64,000 nucleotides of DNA, taken from positions 186,001 through 250,000 of the forward strand of contig NZ_JAHRED010000006.1 of NCBI RefSeq assembly GCF_019084045.1, written 5' to 3'. Every line of letters begins with the position of its first letter. Position 1 is the first letter of the stretch. Shown one piece after another: positions 18,543-26,609 of this stretch. The notes under the pieces are model-generated. The model saw only the letters and a program-made list of their open reading frames with translations, did no database searches and was not told where the DNA came from. Source of the stretch: Paeniglutamicibacter quisquiliarum (GTDB lineage: Bacteria; Actinomycetota; Actinomycetes; Actinomycetales; Micrococcaceae). The position numbers were made by a program, and so were the translations under genes.

Positions 18543-20090
18543 CTAACGCCCACCAGGTTGGTTCGGCAGATCGGTGCTGGATTCGACGGCCCAGTCGATG
18601 CGTGGCCGGGCCCCTGCCGCCGTGGTGCGGTGGTTCAGGTGGAGCCACACGGCAGTTGCCCCCGGAGCGATTGATTGGGAGGGACCTTCCACGTCGCCGT
18701 GCGGCCGAACGGTCACCGGATCCGGGCTGCTGTTGGTCACGGCCGCCGAATAGGTGAGGATGTCCCCGGCGCGGATTCCCGGGGCAGGAGGACCATAGTT
18801 GGCCAGCAGGTCCGCCCGGCTGGCGACCAATTGCGCCTCGGCCTGGCCGACCTCCTTCCCTGCCGCCCCGTACCCTGCATCGGCCCGCCCCAGCACCAGG
18901 TGCGGCTCGCTGAATGTCCAGTCATCCGGGGGAGCGGGGGTGATCGAGCGCGGCACGACCTCGACCCGCACCTCCGGGTGCCCGGGCAGCGGGCGCGGCC
19001 CGTGCGGGAGGTTGGTGTCGTCGTCGGCCGGGTTTGTGACGGCCGGCGCGCCCAGCTCCGCGCGCGGGATCCGGGCGAACACGATCTCCTCATAGGCGCC
19101 GCGCTCATAGAGCACGCCGATCGAGCCGTCGGGCAGCTCGGCGGCCGTGGAGTACGCCGAGGCGCCGGCGCAGAGCAGGACGCTTCCGGCCCAGGTGGTT
19201 CCGTCGTCCGGGCTGTGCCGCAGCACGGTGTTCCGGCGCAGGTGCCGGTGCGCGTTGTGGGTTGCCACCATCCCGCCGCCGGCCAGGGCGGTGAGCGAGC
19301 CGTTGTCGCTGGGGTCAGGCAGCGCGGGGACGGGTTCGGGGCGGGAGAAGGTGGCCCCGCCGTCCACCGAGCGGGCGGCCAGCCGGTGCGGCGTGGCCCG
19401 CGAGTGCAGCAGCACGCTGCCGTCGGGCAGGGCGGCGACGGAGGATTCGTTGGTGTGCGTGCCGTCGGCGGACGGCTCCAGCGCCTCCCCGAGCTTCCAG
19501 CTGTGCCCGTGGTCGTCGCTATGGGCCACCGCGGCGGCGATCCGTCCGCCGGCGGACAGCAGCACCACGCAGGGCTGGAGCAGCCGCCCGGCATGCGGGC
19601 CCGCGGAGACACGGGTGCCGGCGCCCGAGGCCGCGAAGATCCCGCGGATCCCGGGGCGCTTGAGCTGGCCGGTGATCCGGCGGTGGCTCCAGCTGAGCCC
19701 GTCGTCGGTGGAGGCGGAGAGATCCACGTGCTGGGTTTGGGCGGTGCCCGGCAGGGACTCGAAAAACCCCCAGCGGGTGGTCGCGGCGTGGAAGCAGAAG
19801 ATCGTGCCGGTTTCGCCGTCCACCAGCAGGGAGGGGTCGCCGAAGCCGTGCAGGCCGGTTCCGGTGCGCAGGGTGCGCTGCGCCTCCCAGGTCCTCCCGC
19901 CATCGGTGCTGCGGCGCAGCACCAGGTCGGCGGGGGAGGGCAGGTCATCGAGCGTGGGCCGCCCGTCGTAGACCGCCAGCAGCGTCCCGGCGGCGGTCAC
20001 GGCCAGGGCGGGGATCCGGTATTGCCGGTGGCCGCCGGCCCCGCGGGTCGCCAGCACCGTTTGGTGCGTGCCGGCCGGGCGGGCGCTCAC
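18543..20090 (-). CDS. nanH: Exo-alpha-sialidase without signal peptide
   Basis: A 515-residue glycoside hydrolase family 33-type sialidase. It has the arginine motif YRIP (residues 24-27) and several Asp-box repeats: STDGGRTW, STDDGLSW, SDDHGHSW, SVDGGATF and SPDDGTTW. SAYSTAAELPDGSIGVLYER contains the probable nucleophile Tyr. After residue ~390 a beta-rich tail follows. No signal peptide, Tat motif or anchor is visible, so it should act in the cytoplasm. It is the last gene of the import operon, and its ATG overlaps the nanE stop by 4 nt. A likely role is trimming imported sialosides. Confidence 0.9.
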   Translation of the reverse strand: MSARPAGTHQTVLATRGAGGHRQYRIPALAVTAAGTLLAVYDGRPTLDDLPSPADLVLRRSTDGGRTWEAQRTLRTGTGLHGFGDPSLLVDGETGTIFCFHAATTRWGFFESLPGTAQTQHVDLSASTDDGLSWSHRRITGQLKRPGIRGIFAASGAGTRVSAGPHAGRLLQPCVVLLSAGGRIAAAVAHSDDHGHSWKLGEALEPSADGTHTNESSVAALPDGSVLLHSRATPHRLAARSVDGGATFSRPEPVPALPDPSDNGSLTALAGGGMVATHNAHRHLRRNTVLRHSPDDGTTWAGSVLLCAGASAYSTAAELPDGSIGVLYERGAYEEIVFARIPRAELGAPAVTNPADDDTNLPHGPRPLPGHPEVRVEVVPRSITPAPPDDWTFSEPHLVLGRADAGYGAAGKEVGQAEAQLVASRADLLANYGPPAPGIRAGDILTYSAAVTNSSPDPVTVRPHGDVEGPSQSIAPGATAVWLHLNHRTTAAGARPRIDWAVESSTDLPNQPGGR

Positions 20091-20773
20091 GATTCCAGGG
20101 CGTCGAGGAACCAGCCGGTCAGGGTCGCCGGGTGGGTGATCGCGGTGCCCACGACCACCGCGTGCGCCCCGGCATCCAGCGCCGCGCGGGCCTGGGCGGG
20201 GGTGTGGATGCGGCCCTCGGCGATGACCGGCACGCCCAGGTCCGCCGCGATGATCGCCTCGAGCAATTCCAGGTCCGGGCCCTGGGTCTTGGGCCGTTCC
20301 CCGGTGTATCCGGCCAGCGTGGTGCCGATCAGGTCCGCCCCGGCGGCGGCCGCCGCGACCGCGTCGTCCAGCGAACCGCAGTCGGCCATCACGGTGGCCC
20401 CGGAGCGTTCGCGGATCCCGGCGATGGTTTCGGCCAGGCTGAGCCCGTCCGGGCGCGGCCGGCGGGTGCCGTCCAGGGCAATGATGTGCGCCCCGGCGGC
20501 CGCGACGGCCAGCGCGTGGTGCAGCGTGGGGGTGATGAACACCCCGTCGTGGCCGTCCTTGAACAGGCCGATGACCGGGACCTGCACCGCGGAGCGGGTC
20601 GCGGCGATGTCGGCCAGGCCCTGCACGCGGACCGCCTTGGCCCCGCCGATCACCGCGGAGGCGGCGACCTGCGCCATGGTGCGCGGATCGCGCATGGGTT
20701 CGCCGGGGTAGGCCTGGGCGGAGACGACCAGCGCGCCCTTCAGGGCGGTGAGGTCCGAAGCTGTCAGTAACAC
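20087..20773 (-). CDS. nanE: N-acetylmannosamine-6-phosphate 2-epimerase
   Basis: Converts ManNAc-6-P to GlcNAc-6-P in the sialic acid pathway. A TIM barrel with KGALVVSAQAYPGEPMRDP at the start, GLFKD, IALDGTRRPRP, and the phosphate-binding PVIAEGRIHTPAQA and AVVVGTAIT near the end. The frame is open further upstream inside the kinase gene. GTG 20773, with GAAGGA upstream, gives 228 residues, the normal family length. It is placed between the ROK kinase and nanH. Confidence 0.93.
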   Translation of the reverse strand: MLLTASDLTALKGALVVSAQAYPGEPMRDPRTMAQVAASAVIGGAKAVRVQGLADIAATRSAVQVPVIGLFKDGHDGVFITPTLHHALAVAAAGAHIIALDGTRRPRPDGLSLAETIAGIRERSGATVMADCGSLDDAVAAAAAGADLIGTTLAGYTGERPKTQGPDLELLEAIIAADLGVPVIAEGRIHTPAQARAALDAGAHAVVVGTAITHPATLTGWFLDALES

Positions 20774-20789
20774 GGGTGGTGGGTTCCTT

Positions 20790-21752
20790 CTAGGCGGGGA
20801 CTGTGGTGGCGTGGGCGCGGAGCAGCAGCAGCGAGGCGGCCCCGGCCAGGGCGGCGTCGGCGCCCAGGGCCGCCGGTTGCGGGACCAGGGAGGCGAGCGG
20901 GGCAATGAGTTCGGCGGCGAAGGCGGCACGCAGCGGTGCCCACCACCGCTCCCCGGCATCGGCCAGTCCGCCGGAGAGGATGACGGATTCGGGGTCCAGG
21001 GTGTTGGCCAGCCCGCCCAGTGCGCGGCCCGCGGCGGTGGCGGCGGTGTCGATGGCCCCCGCGGCGAGCAGGTCCCCGGCGGCGGCGCGGGCGAACACGG
21101 CGCGCGCGTCGGGCACCGTCAGGTCCCCGCCGCGGCGCAGGTAGAGGGCGTGCAGGGCCGGTCCGGAGGCGATGGCCTCCAGGTGCCCGGTGCCCCCGCA
21201 GGGGCAGCGCAGCCCGGCGGCCTCTGCCGCCGGCACGTGGCCCAGGTGCCCGCCGACCTGCCGGGCGCCAAAGACGGGGACCCCGTGCAGCAGCAGCGAA
21301 CCGCCGATGCCGGTGCCGAAGGCGGCCAGCAGCACCGAGTCGGTTCCGGTTCCGGCCCCCAGCCAGCCCTCGCCCAGCGCGTGGGCGTGCACGTCGTTGA
21401 CCGCCTGCACCTGCTGCGGGTGAAGCCCGAGCCGGGCGCCAAGCCCGGCGCGCAGGTCGGTGCCCGCCCAGCCCGGCAGGTGGTCGGTGGCCGAGAGCAC
21501 GGTCGCGGTGCCCGGGTCGATGACCCCGGCCGCGCCGATCCCGACCCCGAGCGCGGGCGCACCGGAGGCGGGGGCGCGGGCGAGCAGGGGAGCGGCGAGT
21601 GCCGCGACTGCATCCAGCACGGCTTCGGGCCCGGCGGCCGCGGGGGTGGGCAGCGAGCTCCGGGAGGTGATGCTGCCGTCGGCACCCACCAGGGCGGCGG
21701 CGATCTTGGTGCCGCCCAGGTCGATGCCGACGGCGGTGCGCGGTGCTGCCAT
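20790..21752 (-). CDS. nanK: ROK-family sugar kinase, probable N-acetylmannosamine kinase
   Basis: A 320-residue ROK kinase that should phosphorylate ManNAc at C6. ATP site VGIDLGGTKIAAALVG (residues 8-23), sugar site VNDVHAHALGE (about 118) and FGTGIGGSLL (about 145). The ROK zinc motif reads CPCGGTGHLE, with His in place of the usual third Cys; His can also bind zinc. ROK specificity is inferred from position between nanA and nanE. Confidence 0.88.
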   Translation of the reverse strand: MAAPRTAVGIDLGGTKIAAALVGADGSITSRSSLPTPAAAGPEAVLDAVAALAAPLLARAPASGAPALGVGIGAAGVIDPGTATVLSATDHLPGWAGTDLRAGLGARLGLHPQQVQAVNDVHAHALGEGWLGAGTGTDSVLLAAFGTGIGGSLLLHGVPVFGARQVGGHLGHVPAAEAAGLRCPCGGTGHLEAIASGPALHALYLRRGGDLTVPDARAVFARAAAGDLLAAGAIDTAATAAGRALGGLANTLDPESVILSGGLADAGERWWAPLRAAFAAELIAPLASLVPQPAALGADAALAGAASLLLLRAHATTVPA

Positions 21753-21756
21753 GGGC

Positions 21757-22683
21757 CTAGAGCAGCCCGGTGTCGGCGAGGATCGAGCGGATGCGCGCGG
21801 CCTCCTCGGCGTTCAGGGATGCCATGGGCTGGCTCATGGTGTTGGAGCCGATGACGCCAAGCTGCACCAGGGCCGTCTTGAACGCGCCCAGCCCGCCGGC
21901 GCCCGGGGAGACCCGGGATCCGTCCGGGACCTCGACGATGCGGAAGAGCTCGGCCAGGCGGTCCTGTTCCTTGACCGCGGTCTCCCAGTTCCCCGACACC
22001 GCGGCGTCATAGAGCCGGCGGTAGCCGGCGGGGTCGACGTTGGCCAGGCCCGGGACCAGTCCGTCGGCGCCCGAAAGCATGGCGGCGTCGCAGACGACCT
22101 CGTGTCCGCTGAACAGCGCGAATCCGTCCAGTCCGCGGGTGAGCAGGCGCAGCTGGCGGAAGGCGATGTCGTTGCCCGAGGAGTCCTTGACCCCGGCGAT
22201 GGTGCCCTCGTGGGCGAGCTCGGCCAGCAGCTCCGGGGCCAGCTTGTAGCCGGTGCGCACCGGGACGTCGTAGGCGAGGACCGGGACGTCAACCGCCGCG
22301 GCGATGGCGCGGAAGTGCGCCTTGACCTCGGCGGCGTCGAAGATCGCGTAGTACGGGGTGGTGGCGACCACGGCGTCGGCCCCGCGGGAGACGACCTTGC
22401 GGGCCTCCTCGATCACCCGGGCGGTGGTCTGCTCGTTGGCGCCGACCAGCAGCGGGACGCGCCCGGCGGTCGCCGAGACCACGGTGGCCAGCACGGCCTC
22501 GCGCTCGGCGTCGGTCAGGTACGGGGTTTCCCCGGAGGAGCCCAGTGGGAACAGGCCGTGCATGCCGTTGGAAACCAGGTGCTCGACGACCGCCTCCAGG
22601 CCCGGCAGGTCCAGGGCGCCGTCGGACGTGCGCGGGGTGAGGACGGGCGGGATGACGCCGGTGAATGCGGGGGTGGTGCTCAT
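21757..22683 (-). CDS. nanA: N-acetylneuraminate lyase (DapA/NanA family)
   Basis: Class I aldolase that splits Neu5Ac into ManNAc and pyruvate. 308 residues. The carboxylate-binding loop is GSSGE (48-52), the catalytic Tyr is in LAYDVP (Tyr138) and the Schiff-base Lys is in AGVKDSSG (Lys166). The family also contains dihydrodipicolinate synthases, but the context with an importer, kinase, epimerase and sialidase makes the lyase function most likely. Its ATG overlaps the upstream ATPase stop by 4 nt. Confidence 0.9.
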   Translation of the reverse strand: MSTTPAFTGVIPPVLTPRTSDGALDLPGLEAVVEHLVSNGMHGLFPLGSSGETPYLTDAEREAVLATVVSATAGRVPLLVGANEQTTARVIEEARKVVSRGADAVVATTPYYAIFDAAEVKAHFRAIAAAVDVPVLAYDVPVRTGYKLAPELLAELAHEGTIAGVKDSSGNDIAFRQLRLLTRGLDGFALFSGHEVVCDAAMLSGADGLVPGLANVDPAGYRRLYDAAVSGNWETAVKEQDRLAELFRIVEVPDGSRVSPGAGGLGAFKTALVQLGVIGSNTMSQPMASLNAEEAARIRSILADTGLL

Positions 22684-23546
22684 GCTTCCTCCAGGGGAGT
22701 TCGGGTGGTTGCGGGGGCCTGGAGCAAACTCGGTGCGGCCCCCAGCAGGGTTCGGGTGTAGTCGTTGGTGGGGTTGTCAAAGACCTGGGCGGCGGAGCCC
22801 TGCTCCACGATCCGCCCGGCGTTCATCACGCAGATGCGGTCCGCGACGTAGCGGACGGTGGAGATGTCGTGGGAGATGAAGACCAGTCCCAGGTTGAGCC
22901 TGGCCTTCAGGTCGGTGAGCAGGTTCAGCACCTGGGCGCGGACCGAGACGTCCAGGGCGCTGGTCGGCTCGTCGGCGATGACCAGTTCCGGGTCAAGGGC
23001 CAGGGCCCGGGCGATGGCCACGCGCTGGCGCTGCCCGCCGGAGATCTGGGCGGGGGAGACCTCCGCGGCGGAGGCGGGCAGCCCGACCAGCTCGAGCAGC
23101 TCGTAGACCTTGGCCGAGCGGGTGGCCCGGGTCCCGATTCCGTGCACCAGCAGCGGGTCGGTGAGGATGTCGTGGACCGTCATCCGCGGGTTCAGCGCGG
23201 TGGCCGGGTCCTGGAAGATGATCGAAACGGACTTGCCGAATTCCCGGCGGGCGGGCCCGCGGCGGGAGAACGGTTCGCCGTGGAAGAGCACCGAGCCGCT
23301 GGTCGGTTCGCGCAGGCCCACCAGCACCGAGGCGAGGGTCGACTTGCCGCAGCCCGATTCTCCGACGATGCCCACGGTCTCCCCGCGGGCGATGGTGAAG
23401 TCGACCCCGTTGACGGCCTTGACGATGGTCGGGTGGAAGAGCTTGCCGCCGCGTGCCCGGTGGTGCACGTGCAGGTCCTTCAGTTCCAGGACCGGGGCGG
23501 AGCCGGGCGCGGCGGGGTGTGCGGCGGCCGGTGCGGTGGTGCTCAT
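22680..23546 (-). CDS. ABC transporter ATP-binding protein (DppF/OppF type) for sialic acid uptake
   Basis: A 288-residue ATPase. Walker A GESGCGKST near residue 63, Q-loop IIFQDPATALNPRM, signature ISGGQRQRVAIARAL, Walker B ELVIADEPTSALD and switch His in FISHD. The C-terminal oligopeptide-type extension is present. It pairs with the ATPase half of the neighbouring fusion. The arrangement resembles the SiaEFGI and SatABCD sialic acid ABC importers, which supports the substrate call. Confidence 0.9.
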   Translation of the reverse strand: MSTTAPAAAHPAAPGSAPVLELKDLHVHHRARGGKLFHPTIVKAVNGVDFTIARGETVGIVGESGCGKSTLASVLVGLREPTSGSVLFHGEPFSRRGPARREFGKSVSIIFQDPATALNPRMTVHDILTDPLLVHGIGTRATRSAKVYELLELVGLPASAAEVSPAQISGGQRQRVAIARALALDPELVIADEPTSALDVSVRAQVLNLLTDLKARLNLGLVFISHDISTVRYVADRICVMNAGRIVEQGSAAQVFDNPTNDYTRTLLGAAPSLLQAPATTRTPLEEA

Positions 23547-25558
23547 GCGTTGGCTCCTTCGGTGCGGGTGCTCGGGGCCGCGGTGGCCCAGTAGTGGTCG
23601 GAGGTCCCGACCCGTTCCAGGGACAGGGCCCGGGCGGGGTCGGCTGCGGGGTCAAGGGAGCGGGCGGCGAACCTGTCCCCGGCGGCGAAGTCGCGCGGGC
23701 TGGGCACCGATCCGGGGATCTGGTGCAGGCGCTGCGCCCCGGATTCGATGGAGAGCACCGCGCCGAGCAGGCCGCGGGTGTATTCGTGCCGGGGATCGGC
23801 CAGCAGCTCGGCGGTGGCGCCGGATTCGACGACCTGCCCGGCGTACATCACCGTCACGCGGTGCGCCAGGGAGGCGACCAGCGCCAGATCGTGGCTGACG
23901 AACACCATGGCGAAGCCGAGCTGTTCGCGCAGCTCGTTGAGCAGGTCCACGACCTGCGCCTGCACCGTGACATCCAGCGCGGTGGTCGGCTCGTCGGCGA
24001 CCACGAGCTTGGGGGAGCGGGAGAGCGCCATGGCGATGAGCACGCGCTGGCGCTGCCCGCCGGAGAGCTCGTGCGGGTAGGAGCGCAGCGTCCGGCGCGG
24101 ATCCAGCTTGACCAGCTTGAGCAGTTCCTCCGGGCTCATCCGGCCGTTGCGCCGGGTCAGCTGCTCCATCTGCTCGCGGATCAGCATCGAGGGGTTCAGC
24201 GAGGACAGGGCGTCCTGGTAGACCATCGCGATCTGTTCCCCGCGCAGGCCCTTGAAGAGCTTTTCGCGGGTGGTCTCGCGGTTGTCGGGGCCCACCAGTT
24301 CGCGGCCCTCGAACATGATCGAGCCGGTGACCTCGGCGTTGGGGGCCAGCAGGCCCATGATGGCAAGCGAGGTGATCGACTTGCCGCAGCCTGACTCGCC
24401 GACCAGGCCCATGGTCTCGGACTCGTTGACGGTGAAGGAGACGTTGTCGACGATCCGCGTGTCGCCGTAGCGGTCCGGGAAGCGGATGGAGAGGTTGCGC
24501 ACCTGCAGGATCGGCCGGGCCTTGGTGTCGGGGTGCAGCCTGTCGCCGCGGCCCAGCTCGGTGGCGCGCAGGCGTTCGAGTTGGGCGGCGAGCAGCGGCG
24601 GGGTGGCCGCGTCGGGCGAGGCGGCGTCGATGCCGTGGCCGGACTCGGCGCGCAGCACCGCGGCGGCGGTGTTGTCCTTCTCGGTGATCTTCGCCGGCTT
24701 GCGCAGCCGCGGGTTCACCATGGCGTCGGTGAGGCCCTCGGCGAGCACGTTCAGGCAGAGCACCGTGAGCAGGATCAGCAGGCCCGCGTAGGTGGTGGCC
24801 CACCAGGCGCCGTTGAGCACCAGGGTGCGGCCGTAGGAGATGACGTTGCCCCAGCTGGGGGCGGGGTCCTGGACGCCGGCGCCGAGGAAGGAGAGCGAGG
24901 CCTCGAAGATGATCGCGTCGGCGACCATCACGGTCGCGAAGACCAGCACCGGGGCGGCGGTGTTGCGCACCACGTGGCGCACCAGGATGTGCAGGCGTCC
25001 GGCTCCCAGCACCTGCTCGGCGCGCACGTAGTCCTCACCCCACTGGGCCATGACGTTGGCGCGGACCACGCGGGCCAGCTGCGGGATGTAGATGACGGCG
25101 ATGGCGACGATGATCACCGGGACGGAGTTGCCCAAGGTTGCCAGCAGCACCGCGGCGAGCGCAATGCCGGGGAAGGCCATGATGATGTCCATGATGCGCA
25201 TGACCGATTCGCTGACCCACTTCGAGGCCGTGGCGGCGATCGCGCCGAGCACCGCGCCGACGGCGATGGCCAGCGCCACGGCGCCCAGGCCGATCAGCAG
25301 CGAGGAGCGGGCGCCGAAGAGCAGACGCGAGTAAATGTCGCGGCCCAGCCGGTCGGTGCCGAAGGGGTTGGCGGCGCTGGGCGCCTGGGCGGGGATGCCG
25401 GTGGCCAGCGGGTCGTGCGGGGCCAGCCAGGGGGCGAAGAGTGCCGCGAGGGCGACGACTGCCAGGAAGAGCAGGGCGGCCTTGGAGCCCAGGGGAAGGG
25501 CCCTGAAGGCGAGGCCGGGGCGGCTGAGGCGGTCAGCAAGTCCGTACCGCATGGTCAT
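23543..25558 (-). CDS. Fused ABC permease-ATPase of sialic acid importer
   Basis: A 671-residue fusion. Residues ~1-295 are a DppC-type permease with about six membrane helices and the coupling motif EDYVRAEQVLGAGRLHIL. After a linker (~295-345) comes a DppD-type ATPase. It has Walker A GLVGESGCGKS near 380, YQDALSSLNPSM, signature ELSGGQRQRVLIAMALS, Walker B LVVADEPTTALD, and VSHD. Fusion of these two subunits is known in actinobacterial sialic acid transporters. Four-nt overlaps with both neighbours indicate coupled translation. Confidence 0.92.
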   Translation of the reverse strand: MTMRYGLADRLSRPGLAFRALPLGSKAALLFLAVVALAALFAPWLAPHDPLATGIPAQAPSAANPFGTDRLGRDIYSRLLFGARSSLLIGLGAVALAIAVGAVLGAIAATASKWVSESVMRIMDIIMAFPGIALAAVLLATLGNSVPVIIVAIAVIYIPQLARVVRANVMAQWGEDYVRAEQVLGAGRLHILVRHVVRNTAAPVLVFATVMVADAIIFEASLSFLGAGVQDPAPSWGNVISYGRTLVLNGAWWATTYAGLLILLTVLCLNVLAEGLTDAMVNPRLRKPAKITEKDNTAAAVLRAESGHGIDAASPDAATPPLLAAQLERLRATELGRGDRLHPDTKARPILQVRNLSIRFPDRYGDTRIVDNVSFTVNESETMGLVGESGCGKSITSLAIMGLLAPNAEVTGSIMFEGRELVGPDNRETTREKLFKGLRGEQIAMVYQDALSSLNPSMLIREQMEQLTRRNGRMSPEELLKLVKLDPRRTLRSYPHELSGGQRQRVLIAMALSRSPKLVVADEPTTALDVTVQAQVVDLLNELREQLGFAMVFVSHDLALVASLAHRVTVMYAGQVVESGATAELLADPRHEYTRGLLGAVLSIESGAQRLHQIPGSVPSPRDFAAGDRFAARSLDPAADPARALSLERVGTSDHYWATAAPSTRTEGANA

Positions 25559-26508
25559 ACCGTCCTAATCCGGGGGTTGATGAGCAGGTAAAGCAGGTCC
25601 ACGGCGATGTTGACCAGCACGAAGGTGATGGCGATGGTCAGCGTGACGCCCTGGACCAGGGAGACGTCGTTGTTGGTGATGCCGTTGAGGATGAGCTGGC
25701 CCATGCCGGGCAGCGAGAAGATCATTTCGATGACCACCGCGCCTCCGAGCAGGTAGCCGATACGCAGGCCCAGCACGGTGACCGGGGTGATCAGCGCGTT
25801 GCGCAGCACGTTGCGGCGGATCACCTCGTGGCGCGGGACCCCGTTGCCGATGGCGGTGCGGACGTAGTCCTTGTCCATTTCCTCGACCATCGAGGTGCGC
25901 ACCACGCGGATCAGCGAGGCGCAGACCGGGATGGCCAGGGCCAGGGCGGGCAGCGCGAGGGAGCGGAAGTAGCCGGCGGGGTCCTGGCTGAAGGGGACGA
26001 AGCCGCCGGAGGGGAAGGTCCCGGTGCCCAGGGCCAGCCACTGGATCAGCAGGATGCCCAGCCAGAAGGAGGGCGTGGCCACGGCGGCGATGGAGAGCAC
26101 GCGGATGCCCGCGTCGGGCCAGCGGTCGCGGTAGAGGGCGGCGGTGACTCCCAGCAGCAGGGAGAGCACCACGGCGATGGCCACGCCGAAGAAGGTCAGC
26201 TGCAGGGTCAGCGGGAAGGCCCCGGCGATGATCCCGGAGATCGGCTGGGCCGGCGGGGTGGTCTTGCCGAAGTCAAGCACCAGCAGGCGGGCCAGGAAGG
26301 AGATGTACTGCACGAGGACCGGCTTGTCGAGGCCGCGTTCGGCGCGGCAGGCGGCCTTGGCTTCCTCGCTGGCGCCCTCGCCGAGCGCGGTGGTGGCCTG
26401 GTCGCCGGGGGAGAACTGCAGGACCAGGAAGACCAGCAGCGTCACGCCCAGGATCATCAGTGGCAGTGCCGCCAGGCGTCGGCCCAGCAGGCGGAGGATA
26501 TTGCCCAC
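25555..26508 (-). CDS. ABC transporter permease (DppB type)
   Basis: A 317-residue permease with an N-terminal helix, a periplasmic-type loop rich in charged residues, and five further helices. The DppB signature MLGVTLLVFLVLQFSPGD-like ILGVTLLVFLVLQFSPGD lies at about residues 18-35, and DKDYVRTAIGNGVPRHEVI is the coupling loop. It partners the permease half of the fusion protein. The start follows the solute-binding protein gene across a 100-nt spacer with a strong stem. Confidence 0.93.
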   Translation of the reverse strand: MGNILRLLGRRLAALPLMILGVTLLVFLVLQFSPGDQATTALGEGASEEAKAACRAERGLDKPVLVQYISFLARLLVLDFGKTTPPAQPISGIIAGAFPLTLQLTFFGVAIAVVLSLLLGVTAALYRDRWPDAGIRVLSIAAVATPSFWLGILLIQWLALGTGTFPSGGFVPFSQDPAGYFRSLALPALALAIPVCASLIRVVRTSMVEEMDKDYVRTAIGNGVPRHEVIRRNVLRNALITPVTVLGLRIGYLLGGAVVIEMIFSLPGMGQLILNGITNNDVSLVQGVTLTIAITFVLVNIAVDLLYLLINPRIRTV

Positions 26509-26562
26509 GTCTATGGTGCTCCTCGGAATCGGGGATGTGCGGGGGTGGAGGGGGGAAAGGAT

Positions 26563-26599
26563 GGCGCGCCGCCGACGATGGGGGAGTCGGCGGCGCGCC
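26563..26599 (-). other. 14-bp stem between binding protein and permease genes
   Basis: GGCGCGCCGCCGAC (26563-26576) pairs perfectly with GTCGGCGGCGCGCC (26586-26599). On the coding (minus) strand the stem lies directly after the binding-protein stop. It is followed by only a short T-run, so it is more likely a leaky terminator / 3' end protector that favours the abundant binding protein over the permeases. Confidence 0.65.
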
Positions 26600-26609
26600 G
26601 GCTTTTTTG

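Noticed and set aside
20774-20959. N-terminal extension of NanE
   Set aside because: The extra 62 residues are Pro/Arg-rich, overlap the kinase gene and are absent from the family. GTG 20773 fits the family start.
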